Source: Alopecurus myosuroides (Eukaryota; Streptophyta; Magnoliopsida; Poales; Poaceae). From it: a stretch of DNA of 64,000 nt. Both the position numbers and the translations under genes were made by a program. The stretch is from positions 726,302,484 through 726,366,483 of the forward strand of contig CM054057.1 in assembly GCA_028641055.1 (NCBI GenBank), given 5' to 3'. This document shows, in pieces, positions 45,913 through 56,609 of this stretch. Each line of letters begins with the position of its first letter. Positions within the stretch are counted from its first letter, which is position 1. The notes under the pieces were generated by a model. It saw nothing but the letters and a program-made list of their open reading frames with translations. It made no database searches and was not told where the DNA came from.

Positions 45913-46180
45913 AAGCGCCATTAAAAAAATATTTTGCCCGTCGCCCTCCCTCTCGTCTGACAGATGGATCCCACTATAGGCAGAAGTTAGTTTGCATTTG
46001 CTATATGAAAGTTATGTACGTTTTTTTTGCAAAAAAAATGTCGCCACGTGTCACCTGTAGAACCATTTTGGGACTAATTTGCACCTTGTAGCCACTTTTA
46101 GCACCATCTGACCTCAATTTAGAACAAGTGGCATGAGTTTGCACATCATAGACAACTATTGGGATATCTAGTGTATTTAA

Positions 46181-46622
46181 CTCTTTAGTTTTGTTCTGGT
46201 CGAATAGACTATAGAATTTCCTTTATTTTATAGTCGTTCATGATGGCCTTCACGTGGTTTCCTTGTTTTTCATTTCTTTTTTGCAGCCGGCCATGAGTTC
46301 GTCTGCCGGTGCTTTTCTTTATTTTACTGGTTTTGCTTATTCGTGTATTTTTGCCTCTTCTCAGTTGGCCATTAGTTCGTCTGACACGTAGGCATGTTGG
46401 TGTTGCCTGGCTACGTCTTATTGGCTAGAGGCTTTTTGTACTGTGATGATTGGCTTCATCTTTTTTTCCTCAATTTTCTTTCTTTTAGTCTATTCATCGG
46501 TTAGTTTTCCCTTCTCCTTCTATTTAGTTTTGTTCCGATTGGATAAACCATCGAGTTTTCTTTCTTTTGTAGTCGTTCATGATTGTCCTTTCCGTGGTTT
46601 CTTTATTTTCTTTTCTTTTTTA
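46181..46622 (+). repeat. Diverged direct repeat, ~100-base units 344 apart
   Basis: 46181-46285 and 46525-46622 share tttagttttgttc, tatagtcgttcatgat / tgtagtcgttcatgat, cgtggttt and a pyrimidine-rich end. Between them, ggccatgagttcgtctg / ggccattagttcgtctg is itself repeated. An old local duplication of unknown origin. Confidence 0.6.
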
Positions 46623-46649
46623 CACATGGTCTCCCTTTTCCATAATCAT

Positions 46650-46909
46650 GAAATCCATAGAGGTAACTCTAATACAAATAGAAACTTGGATATATTTAAC
46701 TAATCACACAATCTTAGAGACATTACCATTAGCATCTGGGTGATAAAGTGGGCAATCAATCATGTTATCATATTTCAGGTGGTCATAAACCATTTTAGGG
46801 ATAGTAGATATCATGGAACCAAAGTCACAATAAGCAATAAAGTTTTGATTATCAATCAAAAATTTAATATATGGTTACTAATCATTATCTAATTTTGTGA
46901 GAACTTTCC
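46650..46909 (-). pseudogene. Athila aspartic protease relic
   Basis: The minus strand translates to AYCDFGSMISTIPKMVYDHL, an eroded version of the C-D-L-G-A-S-I-S-V-M-P protease motif seen at 18071-18481. It abuts an LTR start at 46910 with no gag or primer site between, so about 1.5 kb has been deleted compared with the intact relative. Confidence 0.6.
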
Positions 46910-47553
46910 TGATGCACTTTGTTGGGAACCCCAAGAGGAGGGTGTGATGAGTACAGAGGTAGGAGTTTTCCCCTTAGTTAAGAACCAGGGTTATCAATCC
47001 AGTAGGAGAAATAGAATCTTCGGAAGGTTGATGCCACTGATGGTGGTGCTGGCGCTTCACCGGTGTCAGCAACAACGTGGAAACTGCACACAACACAACC
47101 AAAATACTTTGCTCCAACGGTACAGTGAGGTTGTCAATCTCACCGGCCTTGTTGAAAACAAAGATTAGACGTATATTATGGAAAATAGTGTATGCTTGCA
47201 AAAAGTAAAGAGAGCGGGAAATTGTTGTGGTTTGTTTAACAGTGTGGAAAATGGACCGGGGTACATAGTTTCACTAGTGGTGTCTCTCCATAAAAGATAG
47301 CATGATGGGTGAACAAATTACAGCTGGGCAATTGACAAATAGAGGTTGCACCGTAGTGCACAATATGACATGAAGATTATTGTGCTATTTAGTGCGGGCA
47401 TTACAACAAGATACATAGACCGACATCCATCTGCGTCTATGACTAATAATCCATCCTCGGGTTATCATCCGAACCCCCTCAGTTATTATGTTGCTGGCAA
47501 CAGATAATTGCATTAAACAAAGTGTGTAATGTAAGCAATGATTATGCACGCGG
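46910..47553 (-). repeat. Athila-type LTR, cut by the Tekay array
   Basis: Plus-strand reading tgatgcactttgttggg, then caacgtggaaactgcac, aggttgtcaatctcaccgg and tggtgtctctcca, closely parallel to 20219-20900. It stops at 47553, where the Tekay LTR begins. The remainder is expected beyond the right window edge. 47549-47553 (cgcgg) should be the left target duplication of the array. Confidence 0.75.
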
Positions 47554-50500
47554 TGTCGCACCCAGACTTCTAGAGGATACACACAGCCCGCTAAATAGTA
47601 GATAATTGGCTTACGGGGCCTACCTGCACCCGCATCTCAATATGAGTAGGCCGACACGTAAACGTGTGACAACCATTCTCTACTATTTATCGTCTGTGAA
47701 ACCATCCAATAGGAATCCGAATACTTCCATTGACGTACTTCATAACATACACACATGGTACATCACCGGCATTTGAACAAGTGATATCACAACAAAGCTC
47801 TAAGACACAAAGAAATAGAAATAAGTGGCAAAAGCTCTCACTAGAGCAGAGATAGAAAATCCAGTCATACAGAGGACACATGTCCCAACAAATCATCATT
47901 ACATCACAGCGGAAGCAACAAAATGTCTGAGTACAGACAAGATCCAAATAGGCCTAAGAGGCCGGAAACGAAAAGAACGGAGCCCATCCACGAAGTCTCG
48001 GATCCTGCTCGGGTCCGCTATCTACTCATCAGCAGCCTCGTCATACTCCACGTAGTAGCCACCATGGGGATTCTCGGAAACGTAGTCTGCAGAACCAGCA
48101 GCCCCAAAGGGGTCAGTACGGACGAGTACTGGCAAGCAAGACGCACAAGATACCAAAGTGTACCCGACAACACCAGGTACAGATGCTTTGGGTTCAACGG
48201 AAGATAGGTGATACAAAGGTGCGGCAGCGGGTTGCACTAACCAACTACAGAGACACGCTACAACATCCGGCTAAAAGAAAGGGATAAGATAGCGCATCGG
48301 AGCCAGCTACACTAACCTCAAACAAACCATCCTGGATCTCGCCCTTATCCAAGAAGCAATCGAGGATAACCCACACAGTTTGATTAATGAAGGTTCAGGT
48401 TATTGTGACATATGCTATTACTAGTCAAATTATTATTAATTAGGTGTAAGTTGTCGGAGTACTTGTTAGCCAGCACTTTCACCAAGTTGTCACATAACGC
48501 GGACAACACGGCTTCTCGAGAAGATTCATCCCTGCAGGGTGTGCTCCAGTACCCGTACCACTCGAGCCACCAACTAAAACTCAGGTGGACTCAACACGAC
48601 TTGAACCATCTCTACAACCTGTCCTAGGAGCCACGGAGCTATAAGGTCCAAGCCACGCAGCCGAATACTCAGCGCAAGTGTGCAAAACTCCCGCAGGGCG
48701 CAACACCCCGGCAATACAGGCCTCGCCCTATATGTGTGCGTCATCAACATCATCAGTATCAACCATGGGAGCGACCCATTCATCGTATGAGCCAAATGGA
48801 ACACCCGAACTAAGTGTGGCTCTTCGGACAAACTGCGGATCAGGTCAAAGTCGAGGGGGTTCCATACGACCACCGGATGTGGTGAGCACGCTCATCATGG
48901 ATCAGAGGAAGACCCTTTTCCTAATTAGGGTCGACACTAGCAGGCTTCAAAAACCCTAACCCGGGCCTCCTGCGGTGCCTTATCATGAAATTATTATTAC
49001 CCCAAACATTAACATAATATTGATTATAACAAGCCCGTCTATCAACTAAAACAGGTGATAAGATAAATGACAACAAGACTCGAGCACGACAAACCTAAGC
49101 ATTGATTCTACGACACAGGCTAACAAATAACAAGGTTGTAGTGTGGGGTGAGGCTATATTCATGGCTGCAGGATGACATGTGATAGGATCGGAACACAAG
49201 CAACGAATCATAAGGCTAGCAGATTAGACAACGGAAAGTATCGGTATCAAGTGTGGAACGGACACAATGGTTCATGTGAGTGAATACTTTCCTGCTTACT
49301 CAACAGCTGGTGTTGAGCTAACCTCTGAAGTGGTATCGTAACCCTCGTCTGTCTCAACGTCGTCGTCTATTCGAGAAGAAGCAAACAAACAACGGAGAGA
49401 GAGGACATCAATAACATGGCATAATGCACAAAACATGGGATGATGCATGACATTTTAATGCAAGTAAGAGATCATGGACATGATCATCAAGTTAAATGAG
49501 TGTCCCAATAAGTTTGCATTATTTGGAAATCTCTCATATTTATCTTAGTGGCTATTATTATTTTAATAAGACCAATACATAAAAAGTATTCCCACATGCA
49601 TGAAATGATACTTTTTGTTATTAATTGAAGTTCTTTCCATTTTGGTATAGTTTCCATAATTTTTGGGTGAAGAAAATAATAAATAAGAATTAATTCTTAT
49701 TGTTTTCATTTCTGCCATTTTTGGTAAACAATTTAAAAAGAGGTACTTTCAGTTACAAAAGCATGGGAAATACTTGAAAACATGTGGACAATGTTTCACT
49801 GAACATTTTAGCCATTAAACATAATTTTTGGATAATTATTGAATTTATTATGCATTTTTTCATAAGCATTTTTATTCTGCCCCTTTTAGTAAACAGAAGG
49901 AAACATGTTCAAATTTAATTCAATTGTGACGAACCAAAATACCACTGTGTAGAGTTTGTTAAGACAAATTTTTAGAGCTCAAGTTTGCTCAATTTGGGTG
50001 AACAGAACTCAAGTTATGAATTTTGCAAGATTTCAGTTTTTATTCCATTTTCTGTATTTAATTATTTATTGCACATTGTTAACAGAAACATATTGCAACT
50101 TTGACATTAACAGAAAGTGCTCCTCACTGTGAGTTTGTAGAAATTTGAATCACCATATATGGAGCATGTATGAATTAGTTATTGATTTTACAATTAACAT
50201 TTGAAACTGCAAATCTGTTTTTTTTTTCAGAACAAAAATTTCAGAAAAAAGTGGAAAAAAAGGTGGGTTTTATTCGCTGCGGGGAGGGATCGAACCCGCG
50301 ACGCTGCACTTGCATGCGAGCTTCGCTGGCCATCTGGCCACTGCACGGTCGTTGCAGAAACAGGGATGCGCGGCCCTTTTGTGGTTCAGCTAAGGGCGGC
50401 TGCAAATTCGCGAAAAAGACAGGAGAAAAAGGGGGGGCTTTTCGGCTGGAGCGGGGACTCGAACTCGCCCCTGGTCGCGCGCGAGGGGGGCCTGTGCCAC

Positions 50501-51516
50501 TGGGCTATTCCTGTTTTCGTGTTGAATAACAGATCTGCAGGGTTAAGGTGTTTATCTGGCGCGTTAACTGAACCAAAAACGAACAAATTCAGACTTGCAT
50601 GTAACTGAACGACGATCATGGCAGTGCCGACGGCGACGAACTGAACCGGCCCGCAGGCATCTACTACGGCATGCAACCAGAGGGAAACGGCGGGAATCGG
50701 AAGAGGAACTCACCATGAGCCGACCGTGTGCTCGGTGAGGTAGGAGGAGGTCGAGGACGGCGGCGGGAGCTCGCCGGAGTTGCTCCGGTCGGAAAACCTT
50801 CAGAGAAAGGAGGGGATCTGAGGGGGAGGGGAGAGGGAGCAGGGTGGCGGCAGGCTGGGGAGGAGAAGAGAGGGGCTAGGGTTTGGGCTACCTCGGGGTA
50901 GATAAGGGCAGGGAGAGAGAGAGGAGCACATGGGGACGAGCTCGCTTTTTCCCTCCTGCTTCCGTCACCCGTACGGAGGAAGGGGACGAGGCCTGGCAGG
51001 CCGGCTGCTCGGGATGGTTTGGGCCAGCCCACCAGGCTGGCTTGGACAGGTGTCCTTCTTTTCTTTTCCTGTTCTTTAATTTATTTATTTTTGTAAAAGA
51101 GAAAAAGAGAGAGAGAAAAAAGACAGGCTTTGGGGTACTTATTTTAGGTGATCAAATTTTTATTAAGTGCACAAGACCAACAGCCATGTGTGCCATATTT
51201 TGGTTTTCAAAATTATTTAATTTTTGAGCAAGTTGATATTTAAATTGGTTTTTGGCAATTTTGAATTTAATAAAAGGAATTGTTTTAAACCACTTATAAA
51301 AAAATGATTCCAACTCCAATATTAAACCCATAATTAAAAGTGTTTTGTTGGTGTTGTTTATTTGAAAAATTGGAACAGACCAAGTATGAGCATTGTTTGA
51401 ATTTGAAAACTTGCATTTGGAAACTTAACACATGCAATGCTTATGATGCCATGATGCCAGAAAAAATAAAACAAAGAGCAAGCAAGTTTGGAGGTTTTCA
51501 TACTTGGGATGTTACA
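47554..51516 (-). repeat. 3' LTR of Tekay copy 1
   Basis: 3963 bases; plus-strand tgtcgcacccagac ... tacttgggatgttaca. Collinear with 56610-60599. In the first ~310 bases I count roughly nine substitutions plus small indels; further in, single-base losses in this copy are frequent (e.g. 48325-48365 versus 57375-57420). Frames in it are not genes. Confidence 0.9.
50282..50512 (-). other. Two tRNA-like (pol III A/B box) modules in Tekay 3' LTR
   Basis: On the minus strand, module 1 (50282-50348) has A-like TGGCCAGATGGCCAG and a perfect B box GGGTTCGATCCC (complement of 50286-50297). Module 2 (50450-50512) has A-like TAGCCCAGTGGCAC (complement of 50494-50507) and B-like GAGTTCGAGTCCC (complement of 50454-50466). 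A-to-B spacing is about 28 bases in each. Same strand as the element's transcript. Confidence 0.6.
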
Positions 51517-51535
51517 AAACGCCCCCCTTGAAGGA
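51517..51535 (-). other. Polypurine tract of Tekay copy 1
   Basis: The minus strand CCTTCAAGGGGGGCGTTTTG runs directly into the LTR start TGTAACATCCC. The AAGGGGGG core is the plus-strand primer. The same sequence is at 60600-60618 for copy 2. Confidence 0.75.
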
Positions 51536-51552
51536 ATCGCGCCTCGAGATTC

Positions 51553-53087
51553 CTACTGAGAAGAGAAAAGGTCCGGATACTTCTTGCGAAGATCCTCTTC
51601 GGTCTCCCACGTTGCCTCTTTATCGGAATGATGAGACCACTGCACTTTGAAGAACTTAGTGCTCTTGTTGCGAGTTTTGCGCTCGGTCTCATCGAGAATG
51701 CGAATAGGGTGCTCTTCATAAGAGAGGTCTTCTTGCAGTTCAATGGAATCATGATCAACTGCACGACCTGGCTCTTTGAAGCACTTCTTGAGCTGTGACA
51801 CGTGAAAGACATCGTGCACCTTGGATAGCTTTTCTGGAAGTTCAAGACGATAGGCATTTTCTGCACGCCTTGAGAGAATGTTGAAGGGACCAATATAACG
51901 TGGAGCAAGCTTTCCTTGACACCAAAACGATGAGTGCCTCTGAGAGGAGTGACACGGAGGTAGTCCTTGTCTCCAGCTGCATAGACCATGTCCCTGTGTT
52001 TGCTGTCATAGTAGCTTTTCTGACAAGACTGGGCAATCTTCAGATTGTCACGAATGATGCGGACTTTCTCTTCGGCCTCCTTAACAATGTCAGGGCCTAA
52101 GAGTGAACGTTCACCAGCTCCAGACCAATTGATTGGACTCCTGCATCTGCGACCATAGAGAGCCTCGAAAGGTGCCATGCCTAGGCTTGCCTGGAAGCTG
52201 TTGTTGTAGGAGAATTCAGCATATGGAAGACATTCCTCCCATTTCATGCCAAAAGAGAGACCACATGCTCTGAGCATATCCTCAAGGATCTGATTGACTC
52301 TCTCGACTTGCCCTTGAGACTGAGGATGATAGGCTGTGCTGAACAGAAGCTTGGTGCCCAAAGCTTCTTGAAAGCTTTTCCAGAAATGAGAAGTGAAGAT
52401 GCTTCCACGGTCTGAGCTTATTTCTAGCGGAACACCATGAAGAGGAACAATCTTTGTTGTATAGAGCTCTGCCAATTGACTAGCTGAGATTGTCTCTTTA
52501 ACAGGAAAGAAGTGAGCGACTTTAGTGAGTCGATCAATGACAATGAAGATTGCATCGTTGCCCCTCTTGGACTTTGGAAAACCAGTAACGAAGTCCATTT
52601 CAATCATGTCCGACTTCCATTCAGGAATTTTCAGAGGTTGGAGAAGACCCGCTGATTTCTGATGAACTGCTTTGACACGTTGACAAACATCGCATTCAGA
52701 GACATATTTAGCAATTTCACGCTTCATGCCAGACCACCAATACATTGTTTTAAGATCCTGGTACATCTTTGTACTTTCAGGGTGTATGGAAAGAGGAGTA
52801 TCATGAGCCTCCTTGAGAATCACATCTTTCAGGCTTTGGATTTCGGAACTGCAATGCGTCCTTGGAAAACACTGTTCCCTTGTCATCAATTGAGAAGCAC
52901 TCATACTTCACATTGCCTGCTTTGATGTTCTTTGCGATCTTCTTGATCTCAGCATCACGAAGTTGTTCAGAACGAATCTTGTCCTCAAGCGTTGGACTGG
53001 CTGTCAAGTTTGCAAGATAGCCTTCAGGAACAAGTCCAAGATTCAGCTTTTGGAATTCTTCGTGAAGAGGAGGTTGGCTTTCCATGA
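51553..53087 (-). pseudogene. Tekay copy 1 integrase with chromodomain
   Basis: Integrase domains in order: HHCC finger (HPESTKMYQDLKTMYWW, CDVCQRVKA), catalytic core (EMDFVTGFPKS, ISSDRGSIFTSHFW, YHPQSQGQVERVNQ, giving D, D, E), then a C-terminal chromodomain (HPIRILDETERKTRNK, FFKVQWSHHSDKEATWETEE), stop at 51553-51555. The chromodomain targets integration to particular histone marks in this clade. Frameshifts: near 52848-52868, where runs of G and A are each one base shorter than in copy 2, and near 51916, where a C run is one shorter. The Glu/Gln-rich linker to RNase H is intact, with CAA at the position of copy 2's stop. Confidence 0.85.
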
Positions 53088-54309
53088 TCATGAGATTGTT
53101 GCAATAGGACTTGCGACTGAGATCATCGGCCATAACATTAGCCTTGCCTGAAGTGTCAGAGATGGTGAGATCGAAGTCTTTGATCTTCTCCATCTCCTTT
53201 GTCTAAGTTTCAGATCTGGCTGACTGAAGATGTACTTCAGACCCTTATGATCGGAAAAGATTTCAGTGCGATTACCCAACAAGTATTGTCTCCATTTCTT
53301 GAGGGCAAACACAACTGCTGCGAGTTCAAGGTCATGAGTGGGATAATTGAGCTCATGTGTGTTCAACTGACGTGAAGCATAAGCCACAACTTGACGTTCT
53401 TGCATGAGAACTGCACCTAGACCTTGGAGAGAAACATCACAGAATATTTGGAAAGGTTTGGAAGGATCTGGGCCAACCAGAACTGGTGTAGAAGTGAGTT
53501 CAGTCTTCAGGAGATTGAAGCTTTCATCACATTGTGGAGACCAGACGAACTTCTTGTCCTTCTTTGTGAGGTCAGTGAGAGGTTTGGCAATCTTGGAGAA
53601 GTTGGGACGAAGCGACGACAATAGCTAGCCAAACCAAGAAAACTTCTGACTTGCTTCACCGTTTTAGGCGGTTTCCATTCAACAATGTCCTTAACCTTTT
53701 CTGGTCAATGCTATGCCCTTGGCAGATATGACATGACCAAGGTAAGTGACTTCAGAAATCCAGAACTCACATTTGGAAAACTTGGCATAGAGGCGATGCT
53801 CGCGAAGCTTCATGAGAGTGAGGCGAAGATGTTCTTCATGCTCTTTCTCGGATTTGGAGTAGACAAGAATATCATCAAGATATACCACAACGAACTTGTC
53901 GAGGTATTCATGGAAGACAGAATTTATGAGTCGAGAGAAGGTCGCCGGTGCATTGGTGAGACCAAAGGACATGACGGTGTATTCATAGCGACCGAAGCGA
54001 GTGACAAAGGCTGTCTTTGGAACATCCTCTTTTCTGATCTTTATTTGATGGTAACCCATTCTCAAGTCCAACTTGGAGAATATACAGGCTCCAGCAAGGT
54101 GATCAAAGAGATCATCGATGCGAGGAATTGGATATTTGTTCTTGATGGTTTTCTCGTTAAGAGGACGATAGTCAACAACGAGTCTCTTTGTTTGATCCTT
54201 CTTTGCCACAAAGAGAGTTGGGCATCCCCAAGCCGAGGAACTAGGTTGAATGTAACCTTTTTCCATGTACATATCGATTTGCTACTTTAACAATTTCAGT
54301 TCAGGAGAG
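53088..54309 (-). pseudogene. Tekay copy 1 reverse transcriptase and RNase H
   Basis: Reverse transcriptase: [43 protein letters not shown] and the intact active-site box [11 protein letters not shown]. RNase [46 protein letters not shown]. One-base losses relative to copy 2 at ~53601 (T run), ~53703 and ~53709, plus a four-base loss near 53191, break the frame. A stop at 54282-54284 just upstream of the IDMYMEKGY segment is shared with copy 2 (63373-63375), so it predates the duplication. Confidence 0.85.
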
Positions 54310-55917
54310 CTATCTTGTATGGATACTTGGAGATTGGAGCATGCCTGGTTCAAGTTCGATGCCGAACTCAACAGCTGTGTCAGGAGGCATTCCTGGCAAT
54401 TCTTCTGGAAAGACATCGGGGAAGTCACAAACCACCGGAACAGTTTCAATAGATGGTAGAGGATTTGCATTGAGAGTGTAGAGTTGAACAACTGGATTTT
54501 CAGCATGGAAGTAGACTATCTGGCCAAAAGGGTGTGTGATTTTGACAGACTTAGCAGGACAATCAATGACTGCTTTGTTGGCTACCAGCCAATCCATCCC
54601 AAGAATGACATCAATATCTGAAGAGTGGAGAGCTATCAGAGATGCCTGGAATGGAAGGTTTCCAATTGTGATCTCGACGATCTGGCTAACTTTATTGCTT
54701 TGCCAGCTAGATCCCGGTGATTTCACTAGGAGGGGGATAGACAACTGTTCGAAGTTGATTTTACTGGTGTTTGCAAAGCATTGAGAGATGAAAGAGTGTG
54801 AAGCACCAGAATCGAACAAGACTTTAGCATGAAACAAGTTCACAAGAAGTGTGCCCATTACAACTTCTGGAGATTCTTCTGCTCCCTGGGCCTTGACATG
54901 GTTCACCCTCACAGTTCTCAAGACAGACTTGTTCCTGTTGCGGGGCCTAGGCGAAGAAGTGTGTACCATCACATGATTGACATTAGAGATAGGTAGTGAT
55001 GGTAGCTTGTTCTGTGGGCACTTGTAGGAGTAGTGTCCTGGTAGGCCGCACTTGAAGCATGTAATAACAGATCGAGGAGCTGTTGGACTTGGCTGAGATG
55101 GAGCACCTCCTGAAGATACCACTGGGGTGGGAGGGCGGGCAAGAAATCCTGCCGGGCTTGGCAAGCAGATGGGCGGTGTGGGAGTGGTATATGGAACCCA
55201 AACTCTTCGTTTTTGTGGAGGCATGATAACTTTTGAGAGATTAGCCTGTTCACGAGAGTGCTTACGAGATTCCTCAACCAACTTGCGCCCGTGCTCTTCA
55301 TTTAGAGCGATGTTGATGAGGTCCTCAAAATTCTTGGCCTTGACGTTGGTGAGAGCATACTTGAGTTCCGGGTTGAGACCACTGCGGAACTTTGCCATCT
55401 TTTTCGCTTCCGTGGAGACTTCATCTCCGGCGTAGCGAGCCAGGCGATTGAACTCTCTTTGGTATTCGAGAACGTCAAATTGCCTTGTGTGAAAGAATAG
55501 AATTCCTCACGCATTCTCTCCATGAGCCCATCGGGAATGTGATGGCGCACGAAGGCTTGCTTGAAATCCTCCCATGTGATTGCCACACTAGGACCTCTCA
55601 TTTCTTGGAAGTTCTCCCACCAAGACATGGATTGTCCACGGAGAAGGTAGGTCACGTAAGGAACATGGTCCTCGTCAGCCACATGAGCTACCATAAGAGT
55701 ATGGTTCATTTCACGGAGCCAGTCATCAGCATCCAATGGCTCGGAGGAGGTATCAAATGTGCGCGGATTGAGCTCAAGGAACCCGAATAGACACCCGGGC
55801 GTTGCCATTATTCCCAAGGTCTTGGTTCTGCTGCATCTGCCTTATAACTTGTGTCATCTGAGACAGCACTTTCCCCATCTCGGGTGGCAGTGTGGGTTCT
55901 TCGTCACCACTCTCCAT
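54310..55917 (-). pseudogene. Tekay copy 1 gag and aspartic protease
   Basis: Starts MESGDEEPTLPPEMGKVLSQ (complement of ATG at 55915-55917). Gag core: PLDADDWLREMNHTL, YLLRGQSMSWWENF, WEDFKQAFVRHHIP, then FRSGLNPELKYALT and INIALNEEHGRK. The zinc knuckle CFKCGLPGHYSYKC (CX2CX4HX4C) binds genomic RNA. The protease has VLFDSGASHSFIS and VILGMDWL. Frameshifts near 55780 and 55475, and near 54345 at the protease-RT junction. Otherwise well conserved, and this is the only complete gag of the array inside the window. Confidence 0.85.
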
Positions 55918-56609
55918 CCTGAAGAGGATACCAAGGTTAACACACTAACCGGATAACAAAATCCAATATAAGTGCTTACAAGGCTTACTTCAGACGGTAA
56001 GAAGGTAGCATGGAGCAAACATATACTACCCTCAACGTTCACCATAAATGGTTCGCGTACCACACGGATAGCCGTGTGGAAGAAGAAAATCTCCGGAACA
56101 AGACGGATGGAGGTTAACAATGAATCAGCAGATAAGTTGTTACAACGAAAGAGACGATTTGTGAAGAACGATATCGAAGCAACAACTGGGAAACAGGAGA
56201 CCACAAACACCTGAGGTACTACGGAAAAACCCATCCGGGCTTCTAGAGGATCAATATCTACTGCTTAAGGAATAGAGGATCTGCTTCCGGGGCTTATTTG
56301 CCACCGTTCTCAATCGTGAGTAGGCAACACGAAAATCGTGTCACAACCACCTCCATTCCTATGGTCTAGTAGATATAACCATCCTCGAGAAACCAGGATA
56401 CGTGAAATCCTAACTTGAAAGTTTAGGTGAGAAGAGAAAAACAACGTTGCACTTCCTTACCAGAAAAGGGAGGGTGGGTGGGGAAAGAAATAAAAGAACA
56501 GAATTCCTACTCTCACGTTTCATTTTTCTTATATAGCTACAAAATAGTTTCTAGACTCAACTGCGACCAGTAAAAGGGATCCTACAGGCAGACAGGCTCT
56601 GATACCATT
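55918..56609 (-). other. Leader of Tekay copy 1, with LTR-end-like duplication and primer site
   Basis: Untranslated leader between primer site and gag. The primer site is TGGTATCAGAG (complement of 56597-56607), matching the initiator Met tRNA 3' end, two bases inside the LTR. 56236-56390 is a diverged copy of the LTR end 56618-56765 (shared cttctagaggat, gagtaggc, cgtgt-acaacca). Both contain a short hairpin (56327-56341 and 56710-56723). No gene seen. Confidence 0.75.
56597..56607 (-). other. Primer binding site, tRNA-iMet
   Basis: Minus strand TGGTATCAGAG, an exact match to the classic initiator-methionine primer site, two bases from the 5' LTR of copy 1. It establishes 56610-60599 as a 5' LTR for the left element. 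Confidence 0.9.

Larger units (their letters stand above)
44973..46649. other. Degenerate intergenic DNA between CACTA-2 and the next Athila relic
   Basis: Mostly A/T-rich, with no coding sequence I can support. It contains the tRNA-derived stretch at 45777-45912 and a diverged direct repeat at 46181-46285 / 46525-46622 (listed separately). A Phe/Leu/Ser frame at 46443-46703 is a pyrimidine-tract artefact. Confidence 0.5.

Noticed and set aside
46443..46703. 86-codon Phe/Leu/Ser-rich frame resembling a membrane peptide
   Set aside because: It is a product of pyrimidine-rich tracts. It overlaps a diverged direct repeat and shows no conserved motif.
50286..50348. Functional tRNA gene
   Set aside because: The B box is perfect, but no convincing acceptor stem or anticodon arm is seen by eye, and the sequence is part of a repeated LTR.
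50182..50608. Two overlapping plus-strand frames present in both Tekay LTRs
   Set aside because: They are antisense to the element, lie in LTR sequence, and their lengths differ between LTR copies because of indels.
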